NCBI GenBank assembly: GCA_935421215.2
Contig: OW285235.1
Location: 229,377,200 to 229,441,199, forward strand
Length of the DNA stretch: 64,000 bases
Source: Melolontha melolontha
Lineage: Eukaryota; Arthropoda; Insecta; Coleoptera; Scarabaeidae
Reading direction: 5' to 3'
Within the stretch, counting starts at the first letter, position 1, and each line of letters starts with the position of its first letter. A program made the position numbers and the translations under genes. A model generated the notes under the pieces. That model ran no database searches, had not been told where the DNA came from, and saw only the letters and a list, made by a program, of their open reading frames with translations. This document shows, piece after piece, positions 32,672 through 43,139 of this stretch.

Positions 32672-33745
32672 TTACGGCAATTGCCCAATATGACATCCAT
32701 TTTGTTGTTGTAAGGTTACTAACTTTTCCTCCAAATTGTACACAGCATTCCGTAACATTTCTGGTTGAATTGCACGAATTTGCTCCATAATATAGTCGTT
32801 TAAATCTTGTAGCGTTGTTGGTCGTCTTCTAAACACTAAACTTTTTAAATAACCCGACAGCCAGTAATCCGCTGGGTTAAGATCAAGTGATCTTGGTGGC
32901 CATGAATTTGCGAAATGTCTGCTTAACACACCATCTTGAAAAACGTTGGTTAACAATTCTTTGACTGGTCGGAAAATGTGCGATGGTGCTCCATCCTGCA
33001 TAAAAATGATGTTTTCAATTCCGTGGTGCTCGTTTTGCAGCTGTGGAATAACATAATCTCTTAACATTTGCAAGTATCGTTCACCGTTTACAGTTACAGA
33101 TACGGCTTCTCCATTCTGCATTTCCTCGTAGAAATACGGACCAATGATAAAATCAGCTGTAAAACCGCACCAAACGGTGATTTTCTTGTCATGAAGATCT
33201 TGTTGAGCGATATCTTGTGGATTTTCCGCTGGCCAGACACAGTTTTGAACAGTTTTGAGTTTTATAGCTTTACAGTTTTACAGTTTTCTACTCCATCATT
33301 CAGAGTAAAATGTGTCTCATCTGTCCATAAAATACGGTATAACCATTCGGGTTCAATTTCCATCTGAGCCATCACTTGGAAAGAGTAATCGCACCTAGTA
33401 GCCAAATCTGCCTCCCTTAATTCAAAGAGTATTTTCAGTTTATATGGATACATTTTTAGAATTTTGCGTAAAATTTTCCAAACCCTGGTATACGGCACTT
33501 GTAACTATCGCATTTGCACTGCTGATTGCTAGTGGATTACCTCTGACTATGTCCTGATTTTCATGAAGAATCTCTGCAACTTGGACATCACTAATTCTTG
33601 GTCTTCCTGATCTTGGTAGGTCAGTTACAGACCCTGTTCTTTAAAATTTTTGTAACAAATTGCGAAATCTTCGTAATCCAGCGGTGTAATTTCTCTAGCA
33701 TTCATAATAACACTGAACTAAACCAATTTTTGTTTGTAAATCCAT
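32672..33745 (-). pseudogene. DD41D mariner-like transposase, frameshifted
   Basis: Starts at 33745 (MDLQTKIGLVQCYYEC then stop), with an HTH region in other frames. Then MPYTRVWKILRKILKMYPYK, and LYRILWTDETHFTLNDGV (first D) at about 33310. After a frameshift: GEAVSVTVNGERYLQMLRDY, IIFMQDGAPSHIFRP (second D) and PPRSLDLNPADYWLSGYLKS (third D). Counted spacing between second and third aspartate is 41. It ends with NLEEKLVTLQQQNGCHIGQL at 32672. Lesions are an early stop and at least one frameshift. Terminal repeats were not found on either side. The family cuts at TA. Confidence 0.78.
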
Positions 33746-33747
33746 GC

Positions 33748-33953
33748 TATTACAGTTTGAGTCGTTTGAACTCGACGTCTACTTGAGTTTTAATTTCAAA
33801 ATAAAACTCCAAATTGAACGATTACGTTTTGACACTCATGTCAACAATTATAATGACAACTCTTTTGTTTTTCATAGATACAGGAAAATCCAAATCCAAA
33901 AGCAACTAGATTCCATTTACTTTTTGCTACTAGCTTGATTTCTTAAAATTATA
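33748..33953. other. Short spacer between two mariner-like elements
   Basis: AT-rich 5' flank of the preceding transposase remnant. No terminus recognised. It ends with the TA (33952-33953) used by the next element. Confidence 0.4.
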
Positions 33954-34103
33954 CCGGGTGTATTATGAAAAACCTTTCGTGCTGTAACTTTTTTATTTTT
34001 TATCCGAATGTAATAAATTATACGTCGAACTAAATCGTTTTAAAAACACTGTAACATGATCCGCTTTGAATTTTTTTTACACTTTGTTTTTGACAGACAG
34101 CTG
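33954..34103 (+). repeat. Left terminal inverted repeat
   Basis: The outer 24 bases match the right end exactly; similarity decays inward to TTTTTGACAGACAG at about 34089-34103. Confidence 0.85.
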
Positions 34104-34563
34104 CAAACTGTGTTTTGTTAAATTGCACTATATTTTTTTTTCCTTATTCAAATATATTACTTTTTCTGAATATGAAACTGTAAACAACGATATCCTTGTA
34201 TGAAAAAAAAATGAGAAATTGTAGGTTTTTTTTTAGTTCGATTTATTCTGGTTTTTCCGAACACAGAGATTTCTAATAAGCATTTTAAATATTCTATTTC
34301 ATTTTATTACCAGCAAATGTGTACCTTTTAAAATCACTTACATTCAATACTATATAGCCTAGAAAGGATTACAAACCAATGTTATCAGTGAGCGGTGGGT
34401 CAACAACAACAGTTACAGTGTTTATTTTTAAAAAATTTAAAAATCAAGCAGTCATATTGAACGCTAAAAGTGCATTCCAAATTTTCGAAGAGAGCTGTGA
34501 CATCTGTAAGTCACACATTCATTATAACATTTTCAACGATTTATTTCTAAATTTGTTATTGAA

Positions 34564-35619
34564 ATGGATAATGGTGAATGTGTGGATGCGATTCAAGCAT
34601 ATTTTGAATGCGGAACAAATTCTGCAGCTGCTTTGCGACTTTATGGAAATCGTTTTCCTGACAGACTGCGTCCAAGTGCCGATAAGTTTGGAAGGCTCGT
34701 GCGAAATTTACGAAATTTTGGATCATTCAAAAAACCGAAAATAAACGCACGTGTAATTCAAGATCAAAATTTAGAATTAAGTGTCTTGCTCTATGTGGAA
34801 GAAAACCCTAATACGTCTACGCGAGAAATTGCTCACTACATGCAGGTATCACATTCTACAGTTCAGTACATTCTGAAGAAGCACAAGTTCTTTCCTTATA
34901 AACCACGGAAGGTGCATGCTCTCGGTGAAAACGACCCTCAACGAAGGGTTCAATTCTGCACGGTTTTCATGAATAAACTAAGGGAAGATCCAATTTTTTA
35001 TCGTCGTGTGTTGTGGTCAGATGAATGCACTTTTGGGAAAAATGGTGTATTCAACAGAAATAATCATCGCCATTGGAGCACTGAAAATAACCATGTTGTG
35101 ATGCAACACAATTTTCAAAATCGGTTCAGTGTAAATGTATGGTGTGGAATTTTAGGCGATAGAGTAGTAGGGCCTTTTTTTGTGGAGGGTAATCTAAACC
35201 AAGAAAAGTATAATAATTTGTTACGCAATGAATTAGGCGATTATTTAGATGAGTTGCCACTTGCTGAGTTAAACAGGGTGGTGTTCCAACAGGACGGTGC
35301 CACACCCCATAATGCACGAATGAATACTGATTTTCTAAATAATTATTTTGGCGTCAGATGGATGGGCACTTACGCACCTATTCGATGGCCTGCTAGATCG
35401 CCAGATCTGAATCCACTGGATTTCTTACTGTGGTCTTACATTCAAGATCATGTCTATTTGACTCCACCTGATACCAGAGATGATTTAGTAAGAAGGATAG
35501 TACAAGTATGTCATGAAATACCACCAAATCTTATATTAAACTCAGCAGTTGGAGTTAATAGAAGGTGTCAAATGTGTCTGGAACAAAATGGGGCCAATTT
35601 CGAACAGTTGATTCATTAA
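34564..35619 (+). CDS. Intact DD41D mariner-like transposase, 351 aa
   Basis: Single uninterrupted exon. The start MDNGECVDAIQAYFECG sits in a good context (GAAATGG), about 460 bp inside the left end. Residues about 5-55 form a DUF4817-type helical head. Residues about 70-115 are the second HTH (STREIAHYMQVSHSTVQYIL). Catalytic residues: D153 in LWSDECTFGKNG, D244 in VVFQQDGATPHNA and D286 in SPDLNPLDFLLW, with 41 residues between the last two. The conserved VNVWCGILGDRVVGP block lies at 190-204. The end is CLEQNGANFEQLIH. Known role: binds terminal repeats and moves the element to TA sites. Three catalytic aspartates, no stop and two matching ends suggest a recent or possibly active copy. 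The related genes at 14332 and 32672 are broken. Confidence 0.93.
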   Translation: MDNGECVDAIQAYFECGTNSAAALRLYGNRFPDRLRPSADKFGRLVRNLRNFGSFKKPKINARVIQDQNLELSVLLYVEENPNTSTREIAHYMQVSHSTVQYILKKHKFFPYKPRKVHALGENDPQRRVQFCTVFMNKLREDPIFYRRVLWSDECTFGKNGVFNRNNHRHWSTENNHVVMQHNFQNRFSVNVWCGILGDRVVGPFFVEGNLNQEKYNNLLRNELGDYLDELPLAELNRVVFQQDGATPHNARMNTDFLNNYFGVRWMGTYAPIRWPARSPDLNPLDFLLWSYIQDHVYLTPPDTRDDLVRRIVQVCHEIPPNLILNSAVGVNRRCQMCLEQNGANFEQLIH

Positions 35620-35796
35620 AAATATATGATAGCTTGATTTCTGTAAATTTCGTAGTTTTTTTTTTAATAATAAAAAATTTGTCACTCAATTTAATGGAGG
35701 TGTCTTCAGGAAATAAATGTTTATTAGAATAAGTAAAAAAAAATATGTAGTAAAAATTTGATTTAAAAAAATTGATTTAAAAAAAAAAATTTACTA

Positions 35797-35943
35797 CTGT
35801 CTGTCAAAAACGAAATGTCAAATTTTTTTTTTTTAAAACAGGTTACAGTGCTTTAAAAATGATTTAGTTTGACATATCATTCATTAAAATCAGATAAAAT
35901 ATAAGGAAGCTACAGCCCCAAAGGTTTTTCATAATACACCCGG
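35797..35943 (-). repeat. Right terminal inverted repeat
   Basis: Mirror of 33954-34103; it begins CTGTCTGTCAAAAACGAAAT and ends ATAATACACCCGG. Confidence 0.85.
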
Positions 35944-35945
35944 TA

Positions 35946-37301
35946 TAAGACTTTAAAGTATACCCCTTACTTTATGATTACCCTATACATTAAATCCGGA
36001 AATCCCTCTATCAATTTATGAGCTACATCGTAAAACGGTCTCTTTCTCGCTTTTTTTGCCATTATAAAATTATTATTTATCACTTTAAACCAACGAAGTG
36101 TATTTAATAGTATTCGGACGGCGACTGATAAAATATATATACGTCCTAGGACGAGCCGTCAGGGGAATGTTACTCGAACGAACCTCTCTAGTGATGATTG
36201 AGCAAATGATGGCGTAGTAGCGTGATGCAGCGTACTCTAATGGACGTATAATGAATTTGAGGATATGCCTGGATTATTAAAGCTCACTAGACCTTGTTAC
36301 TACAGCCGGTTTCACAGCTGTTGTGGTATACTTTTGTATAATTAATTTAGGAAGAGCCTGTATATTACTTTTGATGCTTGAGTTTCGGTCTCAATACGAT
36401 CCTGGAACAAATAAATGTACCTGCGTTTATGTGGATACATAAACTAAATATATAGGCGACAATATATATTTATTTACTATTTATTTAAAGTGTGTTCGAT
36501 GAAACGTGAAATTTCAAATTAAATATGAAATACGTTTCCATGGATATCCACGGTTTCGGGAGTCGGGGGACCGGACGATCGGCCGGCGTATCACGCTGAC
36601 AGTCTGGTTAATTAGTAATATCATCGTTTTCAGTTTTATTTGATCGCCGGCTTCAACGGGAAATACGAGCGCGAAAATGAAAAAGCACTCAATTTTTAAT
36701 TGAATCTGGTTAATTCGGAAGAATTTTAATGGATATTTTGCATTATCCCGTTCCGTCTCGTCTAAGAGTTGTTTCAGAAGCGAGTCCTCTTCTACCTCTA
36801 ACTTTTACATCTCAAACAAATCTTTCGGATCGTTCATCCTCGATGTTAGGTACCTATAAAAATTTATAAAGAGGATTTCCATTTTTAATACGGTCTGTCA
36901 GTCTGGTTCGCATCTCTTATTCTTTAATCTAATTAAGTTCGGCGTATTTATCCAAGGGTTGGAAAATTTTACTCGAATTTAAGCTCTGCAAATTTTCAGT
37001 GGTCGATGCTGAGGAACGGGAATTAATGTAAATATTCTAAACTTTGAGAGAGTACCTACAGAATATAAGATAAAAGGGCGGGTTGACTTATTCGCGCGAT
37101 CGCACGAGTAGGCCGTGAAAAACAAAGTACACATTACATTTTGACAACCGATGCCTTGTCAGTTTATTGTAAGTGTTTAACAAAGCATGTTTCGAAGGCA
37201 ATTTTTTAAATTTTATCCTGCTTACTAATTAAGTGTAAATGGTTAATCTTGAATAACGTGCAGTGATTAAATACCTTTTAAAGAAAGGTATAACATCGTA
37301 A
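35946..37301. other. No gene recognised
   Basis: Less AT-rich than its surroundings at 36500-37160. No domain-bearing frame, terminus or repeat found. It could be unique host intergenic or intronic DNA. Confidence 0.4.
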
Positions 37302-37960
37302 ATGAACAGCACGGGAACCGCTTCCATGAAGGCCATCGTGGGTCTCCCTCCGCTGGAACTATTTATAAGGGCGGAGGCAATGGCTGCGATACTGAGGCTG
37401 AAGGCCAATGACGTATGGTGTCCTAACAAGGTTGTAGGGAGCCATACAGATATCACAGGAACTATACTGGAAGAGTCGATATTTCAAATGTCGATGGACA
37501 GTATGGCTTATACCGACCAGGGAACAGGCAAAATGTCGCTCGATCGATTGTGGTGCCGGCACCTGGTACACTGACGGATCACAATCTAGTCAGGGGGCAG
37601 GTGCAGGCATATGCGGAATGTGCCCTAGAAGGAAGATATCGATATGTCTGGGGAAACATACTACGGTTTTCCAGGCCGAATTGTTAGCAGTCGCAGCCTG
37701 CGCCGATGAAATTCGGGAAGCCGGCTGCGCAAGCAAAAAAATTAACATAATGACTGATAGTCAGGCGGCTATTAAAGCCATTATGAACCCATCTACCAGG
37801 TCTAAGCTGGTGAAATATTGTAAACAGGTCCTCAATAACCTGGCCCAAGACGATACAGTGTCGCTGATATGGGTTCCAGGACATGAGGGAATTAAAGGCA
37901 ATGACGCGGGCCGCCGCCGCCGCGGGTTATGTGCATCGCTGCTCTACTACAAGGGCCGAT
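37302..37960 (+). pseudogene. LINE (I/R1/Jockey group) RNase H fragment, copy 2
   Basis: Starts abruptly at MNSTGTASMKAIVGLPPLEL. Then come RAEAMAAILRLKANDVWCPN and, after a small deletion and frameshift near 37510-37570, RNase H with AELLAVAACADEIREAGC (E) and NIMTDSQAAIKAIMNP (D). Unlike copy 1 it continues: STRSKLVKYCKQVLNNLAQD and the final motif LIWVPGHEGIKGNDA, then breaks into a GC-rich CGCCGCCGCC stretch at about 37910. DNA over the shared part is nearly identical to 25783-26290 in reverse. Both ends are missing. Confidence 0.78.
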
Positions 37961-39031
37961 GCAGAAATACATACTTAGGTCAATGACATCTACTAATACT
38001 TAATTAGTAATGATATTTTATTATTTATTAGTTAACTCTTTAAGACATTATCGTATACCTTTGGTATTATTGCTTGTAAGTATATTTTCCAAGAATTAAA
38101 TAAGACTAAAATTCCCCATTATGACGTCAAACATTACACTGTTCAACCAATATGCTTTTAATCTTGTAATAGTTAGAGGTACGGGTATATTTTACCTACT
38201 TACAAATAGGTAAAATATATCACTACAGTATGAAATAAAATATTGCAAATCAACATCCGTACAAGACCCACAGTCTTAACATAACATTCCTATCAAGCAG
38301 TATGAACTAAAATACAGTATCAATCAGAGTCTTATATCAGCAACAAAAGACTCAACAGTACGAAATCAAACAGTATCAACACATCAGTACAAGATACACA
38401 GTCTTAAGACAACAGTTTTTTCATAACATTCATATCAAAAAATCATATTTTAACAAGAGACACCAGTCTCAACAGTAGTTTATGTTAGTATAAGTCGATG
38501 CAGATCCAGAATAAATGTATATAATGTAAATAAATATATTTAGATGAAAGTACATTTATTCATTTAACACTCACCGAAGATTTAAAAAGTTAAGTGTATA
38601 CAGCCTTATAACCTGTGCACGGTGAGGCAAAGTGATTCCAGTAACTGATGTTGAAGCATCACCACCAGAAACCGGATTCATCGCAAACAGCTTGGTCTAC
38701 GAGCCAAGATCAACCATAACATCGGTACATCAATCCCCAACAAGGTTAATGCATAAGTTTGAAGCGTTTTTATTGAATTCAAAATTTATTAACAAGAAAA
38801 ATAGATCAAATAATGAATATTATATTCTCCTCCGTAATTAACGGTTGCTTCCCAACAATCTGGTAATTTTTTTATTGAAGATATCTTCGTTTGAAAGTGA
38901 CGAAATCGTCAAGTTAATTTTGAAACGTGGCATCGCTATTAAAGGAGATTCCCCGATGTTTGTTTGAGAGGAAACGAAAGAAATGGTAATCTGGCGGAGC
39001 GAGGTTAGGAGAATAAGGCAGATGCATAATA
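37961..39031. other. No gene; degenerate direct repeats at 38255-38475
   Basis: The phrase GTACAAGA-x3-ACAGTCTTAA occurs at about 38259 and again about 125 bp later, within a stretch full of CAGTATCAA-type words. It is a decayed tandem repeat. Nothing else recognised. Confidence 0.45.
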
Positions 39032-39645
39032 CGAGGGTGGATCAAATATGAACCAACCGTTAACTTTTTATTGAATTATAATTACAATAAATGAAGAATA
39101 TCTTATTTTTCTATAAACATTCCTTCCTTCTCAATACATTTTTCCCAGCAGCTAGGTAGAATCTTTGTACCAATTTCCTAAAAAGAACGAGGGCGTGTAT
39201 TTGACTAGTTGCACACGAACTGCTCCACTTGATCATTCTTGTCAAAACGTGCTCCGCCCAGTGCATCTTTTAGTGGACCAAACATACGGTAATCACACAA
39301 AGGTCCAGACTGTATTCAACTACGGTCGAATGCATTTCCGCTAGTTTTTCTTGCGTTTGCGGTTGGGAGTTGCCATGCAAGAGCAGCATGTGTCATATCG
39401 GACACCTCTGTCGTTGGGACAGATAGGCGACGCGGTTTAATAACATTCTGCATTTAATGGTTCGCCTTTCGTGAAGAAAATCTAACAGCAAAACACCTCT
39501 ATAATCCTAAAATTTTACCCCCAGACACTCGAATTTTCGCCGTTACCGGGCAAACTTTACCTTTTCGTCTCCATTCCTTACTTGCTAGTTTGGACTCGGC
39601 TGTATAGTGGTGTATCAAAGTCTCATCACAACGAGGGGGTAGGTG
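39032..39645 (-). pseudogene. Mariner transposase C-terminal two-thirds, decayed
   Basis: The left edge is a mariner terminus (TA, then CGAGGGTGGATCAAATATGA). On the minus strand from about 39620: DETLIHHYTAESKLASKEWR (first catalytic block), GKVCPVTAKI, then, after stops, ALAWQLPTANA (in place of HDNA), and YRMFGPLKDALGGARFDKND (after the third catalytic site) with EKCIEKEGMFIEK at the end. The order and motifs are those of classic mariner. Stops, at least two frame changes, and no HTH. Confidence 0.65.
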
Positions 39646-40317
39646 TTGAAAATAATGTTAAAACGGCTCCAACTATCAGGAATTGCGAGATACCGCCCCG
39701 CAGAATCTCCTAGCAACCACCTTGCAGGCTGCTGTTACCCTCTTGCAGGTCCATTGGCCCTCCAAGTCGTCATGAGTCTCCGATCACCTAACTTATTTGA
39801 AAATTCACCCTTACATAAAATTACAAGCTCACTCTAACTTACCTTCGATGCCTTACCTCAAAAATATGCAAAATGAACCTCCATGAGAAAATACATGGGA
39901 TTTTCGGCTCGAACCCGCATAATTTATCTACTTCTAAAGTATAAAAACCTGATACCACAAGGCTTAGAAAAAATTACAACATGATGTCAGATCAGTTGGT
40001 TTTAATTATTGCAGGATCATGACATAATATTGATCTGCACTGGAGTCTAAAGAGGATTTTATACAATCAACACATTAAACATTCATTTTCGGGTATTGAC
40101 TTTGGACTACTAATTTACTTAGGATGCAGAGCACCAGAAGTCTTCCTGTACTATATGTATCTTCGTCAATATTCGCTTGGATTTTTAGCCACGTGATTTA
40201 TTGTACACCCACCCGGCCAAACTTTTCTTTTGTCCTCTTTAATTCTTTAAGTGCAGGATTAGTTCGGCTTCTTCGATGATAATAATTTTCAAATTTTATT
40301 CGACTAAATGCATTTAC

Positions 40318-41026
40318 TCAGCCGACAAACTGGCCAAAGAAGGTCCTATGCAGTGGAACATTTTCAAGAAAACCTGGAAATTCGCCCCGAAGGAATTTTA
40401 AATATGTCTCACCAGTTAAGGTTCCTCCATAAAACTTTGGTCCAATAATGTACCCATCGATCATACCGCACCATCCATTAATTCTCCAAATTCTCTGTAA
40501 GTTGGTCTCTCTCATCCAATGAGGATTTTCTACAGACCAATAATAACAATTGTGTCGATTTACTGTTCCATTATTATGGAAACGGCTCTCATCTGTCCAT
40601 AATATTTAGCTAATAATGCCATCTTCACGGCCAGACGCTAGTCAAGTAAGAAAGGCCAGTCTTCTGTCATAATCTCCTGGTTCTAATCCTTAATGCAGGT
40701 GAATTTTGAAAGGCCTGAATTTGGCGGATTATAGGATTCGTTGAATAGAAGAACGAGAGATATCGCATTCTGCTTCAATTTTTCGAATTGAAATAAGCGG
40801 ATTATTAAGCACACTTCCCAAAACACCAACACTGTGCTCTTCGTCAGTAGCAGTCTTTCTTTTAAAAGCGGTTTTCTTACCTTGAAAAGGCACTACATGT
40901 CTCCAAATTTGAAGCCAGACGTGTAAAATACATAGCGCCTAAATACGGAAAGCCTGCTTTTTCTATATTCCCCATAAATGAGGATTATATTCAATTTTTG
41001 CTCATTTGTAAAATCGTCGTTATTCA
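40318..41026 (-). pseudogene. Mariner-like transposase, truncated and broken
   Basis: From 41026 the minus strand reads MNNDDFTNEQKLNIILIYGE, then an HTH with ISIRKIEAECDISRSSIQRI in another frame. A damaged first catalytic block follows (YYGQMRAVSIIMEQ in place of WTDE-SRFHNNG). Then WRINGWCGMIDGYIIGPKFY with GGTLTGETYLKFLRGEF and FLENVPLHRTFFGQFV. It stops before the second catalytic aspartate. So only the DNA-binding head and the first half of the catalytic domain remain, with several frameshifts. Style and length of the pieces match the DD41D group. Confidence 0.6.
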
Positions 41027-41070
41027 TTTTAAATACAACTTAGGTTCGAAGCAATTTTGAGACAAATTTT

Positions 41071-41187
41071 AATAACACTTTATGAACTGTCGAAGTTAAG
41101 TTAGTTTCCATAGATCGCTTTCGTTTCTACAATCCCAATTTTTTAATATTTAAAATGCAATTTCCCCTCTGTTTTGAAGTCTAAATA
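41071..41187. repeat. 117 bp direct repeat, left copy
   Basis: AATAACACTTTATGAACTGT through GAAGTCTAAATA. Matches 42788-42904 with three mismatches. Flanks the LINE at 41188-42787 as a target-site duplication. Confidence 0.92.
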
Positions 41188-42787
41188 TTATATATATATA
41201 TATAATCTAAGTTCCCTTTCTACCTTTCGGTTAGGGATTTTACATATTTATCTCTTAACTAATGTGTATTGTCAGTATTTTGTACAAAGTTTTTCCACTT
41301 TTTTCTATCTTTGGCAATTTCTCTTGCATTCAGTACTGTTTCTCCTCTGTTCTCTATCAATTTGGCTACCTCCTTTTCCCATGTTTGCTTCGGCCTCCCA
41401 GGTCTTCGTTTGACTATTATTTTGGACGTCCATACTCTTTTAGTTTGTGTACATTCCCTCATACGCTGTAGGTGTCCCCACCATCCTAATTGTTTCTTTT
41501 CTATATATTCCATTATGGGTTCTATTTGTAGCTCTTCTCGTACGTCAATATTTCTCACTCTGTCATTTCTTGTTATGCCTTTCACTCCCCTCAGAAATTT
41601 AATCTCAATCGTCTGTATTCTGCTTTTATTTCTGTTTGATAGTACCCATGATTCGCTCCCGTATGTTAATATTGGTCTGAATATTGTTCTGTATACCGTC
41701 ATCTATGTTTTTCTTGATATTTCTTTCTTCCTTATAAATGCTGATCTCATTGCATGGTATAGATTTGTTGTTTTTTTGATACGTTCACTTATGTCAATGT
41801 TTTGATTACAATTTCTTTCCAGTATTACTCCCAAGTACTTAATTTGCTCAACTTGTTGTATCCTTTGGTTGTCGATTTTTATATTCAATTCTTCCTTTTC
41901 CCCATTTGTTACTATCATCACAGTTGTCTTTGTTATATTTATCTTCATTCCATTCTCCTTTAATATGTTATTCCATATGTTTACATTGTCTTGCAGCCCT
42001 TTTTCGGTGTTAGCCATAATGACAACATCATCTGCGAATACACACTCCGTTAGCTCTATTGCTTTTAGGTTTCTGAATCCCACGTTGAGTTCTTTCATGT
42101 GTGGTTTGCATTTCTTAATTATTTCATCAATGAAAATATTAAACAGTACCGGGCTGAGTACTCCTCCCTGTCGCAAACCGTTTTTAATTTCAAAAATGTC
42201 TGACTTTCTATTTTTACTTATTACATAGTTTTTACTTTCTATATACATGCTCTTACTGCTGTTATTTGCTTTTTGTCAACATTTCTCTTCTCCAAGCTAT
42301 TCCATACTTTTGTTCTTCCTATAATCAAAAGCTTTTTCTAGATCTACAAATGCGAAGTATGCTTTAGTTGCGCTTAGTATTGTTTTTTCAATTATTTGCT
42401 TCACAGTAAATATGTTGTCGTGAACCCCTCTTCCTCTCCTGAATGCACTTTGAGTTTCCTCAAGTGTTGGTTCCACGTATCTTTGCAATCTCCTTTCCAA
42501 TATGCGTTCATAGGTTTTCGCTGCTGTACTTAGTAACGTTATTCCTCTATAGTTGCTGCACTTCCTATTATTTCCCTTCTTATATATTAGCACTATTTGT
42601 CCAATTTTCCAGTCCTCCGGTATTCTACCTTCTTCCCATGCTCTATTACATATTTGCCAAAATATTTCTATTCCTTTTCCTTTTACGTTCTTCATCATTT
42701 CAGTGGTTACTCTGTCGTGTCCTGGGGCTTTCCCATTTTCAGTGTGTTTAATGCCTCTATTATTTCGTCTTTGGTTATGGGTCCCAA
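41188..42787 (-). mobile_element. 5'-truncated LINE (RTE-like) with TA-rich 3' tail
   Basis: Exactly fills the space between the two 117 bp direct repeats. The 5' end is inside the reverse transcriptase (ITKDEIIEALNTLKMGK); the 3' end, at 41188, is a short TA-repeat tail. 5' truncation, 3' simple repeat and duplicated target are the marks of target-primed insertion. Confidence 0.85.
41259..42787 (-). pseudogene. LINE reverse transcriptase, truncated (RTE-like)
   Basis: Domains in order: ITKDEIIEALNTLKMGK; RT fingers NYRGITLLSTAAKTYERILE and QSAFRRGRGVHDNIF; palm A AYFAFVDLEKAFD (about 42330). A frameshift or small deletion lies at about 42250-42330. Then GLRQGGVLSPVLFNIFIDEI, catalytic FADDVVIMA (about 42030), the thumb IKYLGVILERNCNQN, and after a stop near 41703 the C-terminal region: RTIFRPILTYGSESWVLSNR, RVRNIDVREELQIEP, QLGWWGHLQRM, RRPGRPKQTWEKE. 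The endonuclease domain is missing through 5' truncation. RT active-site Asp-Asp is present, but the frame is broken twice. The WWGHLQRM and GRP-x-x-TWE tail points to the RTE group; this is by pattern, not by tree. Confidence 0.82.
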
Positions 42788-42904
42788 AATAACACTTTAT
42801 GAACTGTCGAAATTAAGTTAGTTTCCATAGATCGCTTTCGTTTCTACAATCCCAATTTTTGAATATTTAAAATGCAATTTCACCTCTGTTTTGAAGTCTA
42901 AATA
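42788..42904. repeat. 117 bp direct repeat, right copy
   Basis: Partner of 41071-41187. Both copies belong to the 5' UTR of the mariner-like element. Confidence 0.92.
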
Positions 42905-43139
42905 CAAAATGTAATTCTTTACGGGAAAGAGAATTTCCTCTAGAATTCAAATTTTGAAGAAAATATACAGGTTGCTATTTAAAATAAAAAAGTTAGGGTC
43001 GATTCCGGTTAAACCGGAAGTGAAAAAATTTTAACATTAAGCTCAGTTTAAGAAACATTAGGTGTGTATCAGATTTGCGAAATTTCAAATTTTTAGTTTA
43101 TTAAATAACGGACGTTCGCCACAACTGAGACACCCTGTA

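Larger units (their letters stand above)
33954..35943 (+). mobile_element. Complete DD41D mariner-like transposon
   Basis: Ends CCGGGTGTATTATGAAAAAC at 33954 and the reverse complement finishing at 35943, each next to TA (33952-33953 and 35944-35945). The terminal repeats run about 150 bp (33954-34103 and 35797-35943) and stay alignable through CACTGTAAC and TTTTTGACAGACAG. They contain one uninterrupted transposase gene. Size 1990 bp. Confidence 0.93.
40300..43137 (-). mobile_element. Mariner-like element split by a LINE insertion
   Basis: The 5' terminus is at 43137 (read in reverse CAGGGTGTCTCAGTTGTGGC), followed by TA. The 5' UTR runs to 42788, is interrupted by a LINE (41188-42787) with duplicated target, then resumes into the transposase gene at 41026. 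The 3' end is lost near 40300. Confidence 0.6.

Noticed and set aside
41269..41805. 178-codon plus-strand frame, hydrophobic, looks like a membrane protein
   Set aside because: Antisense of the LINE reverse transcriptase.
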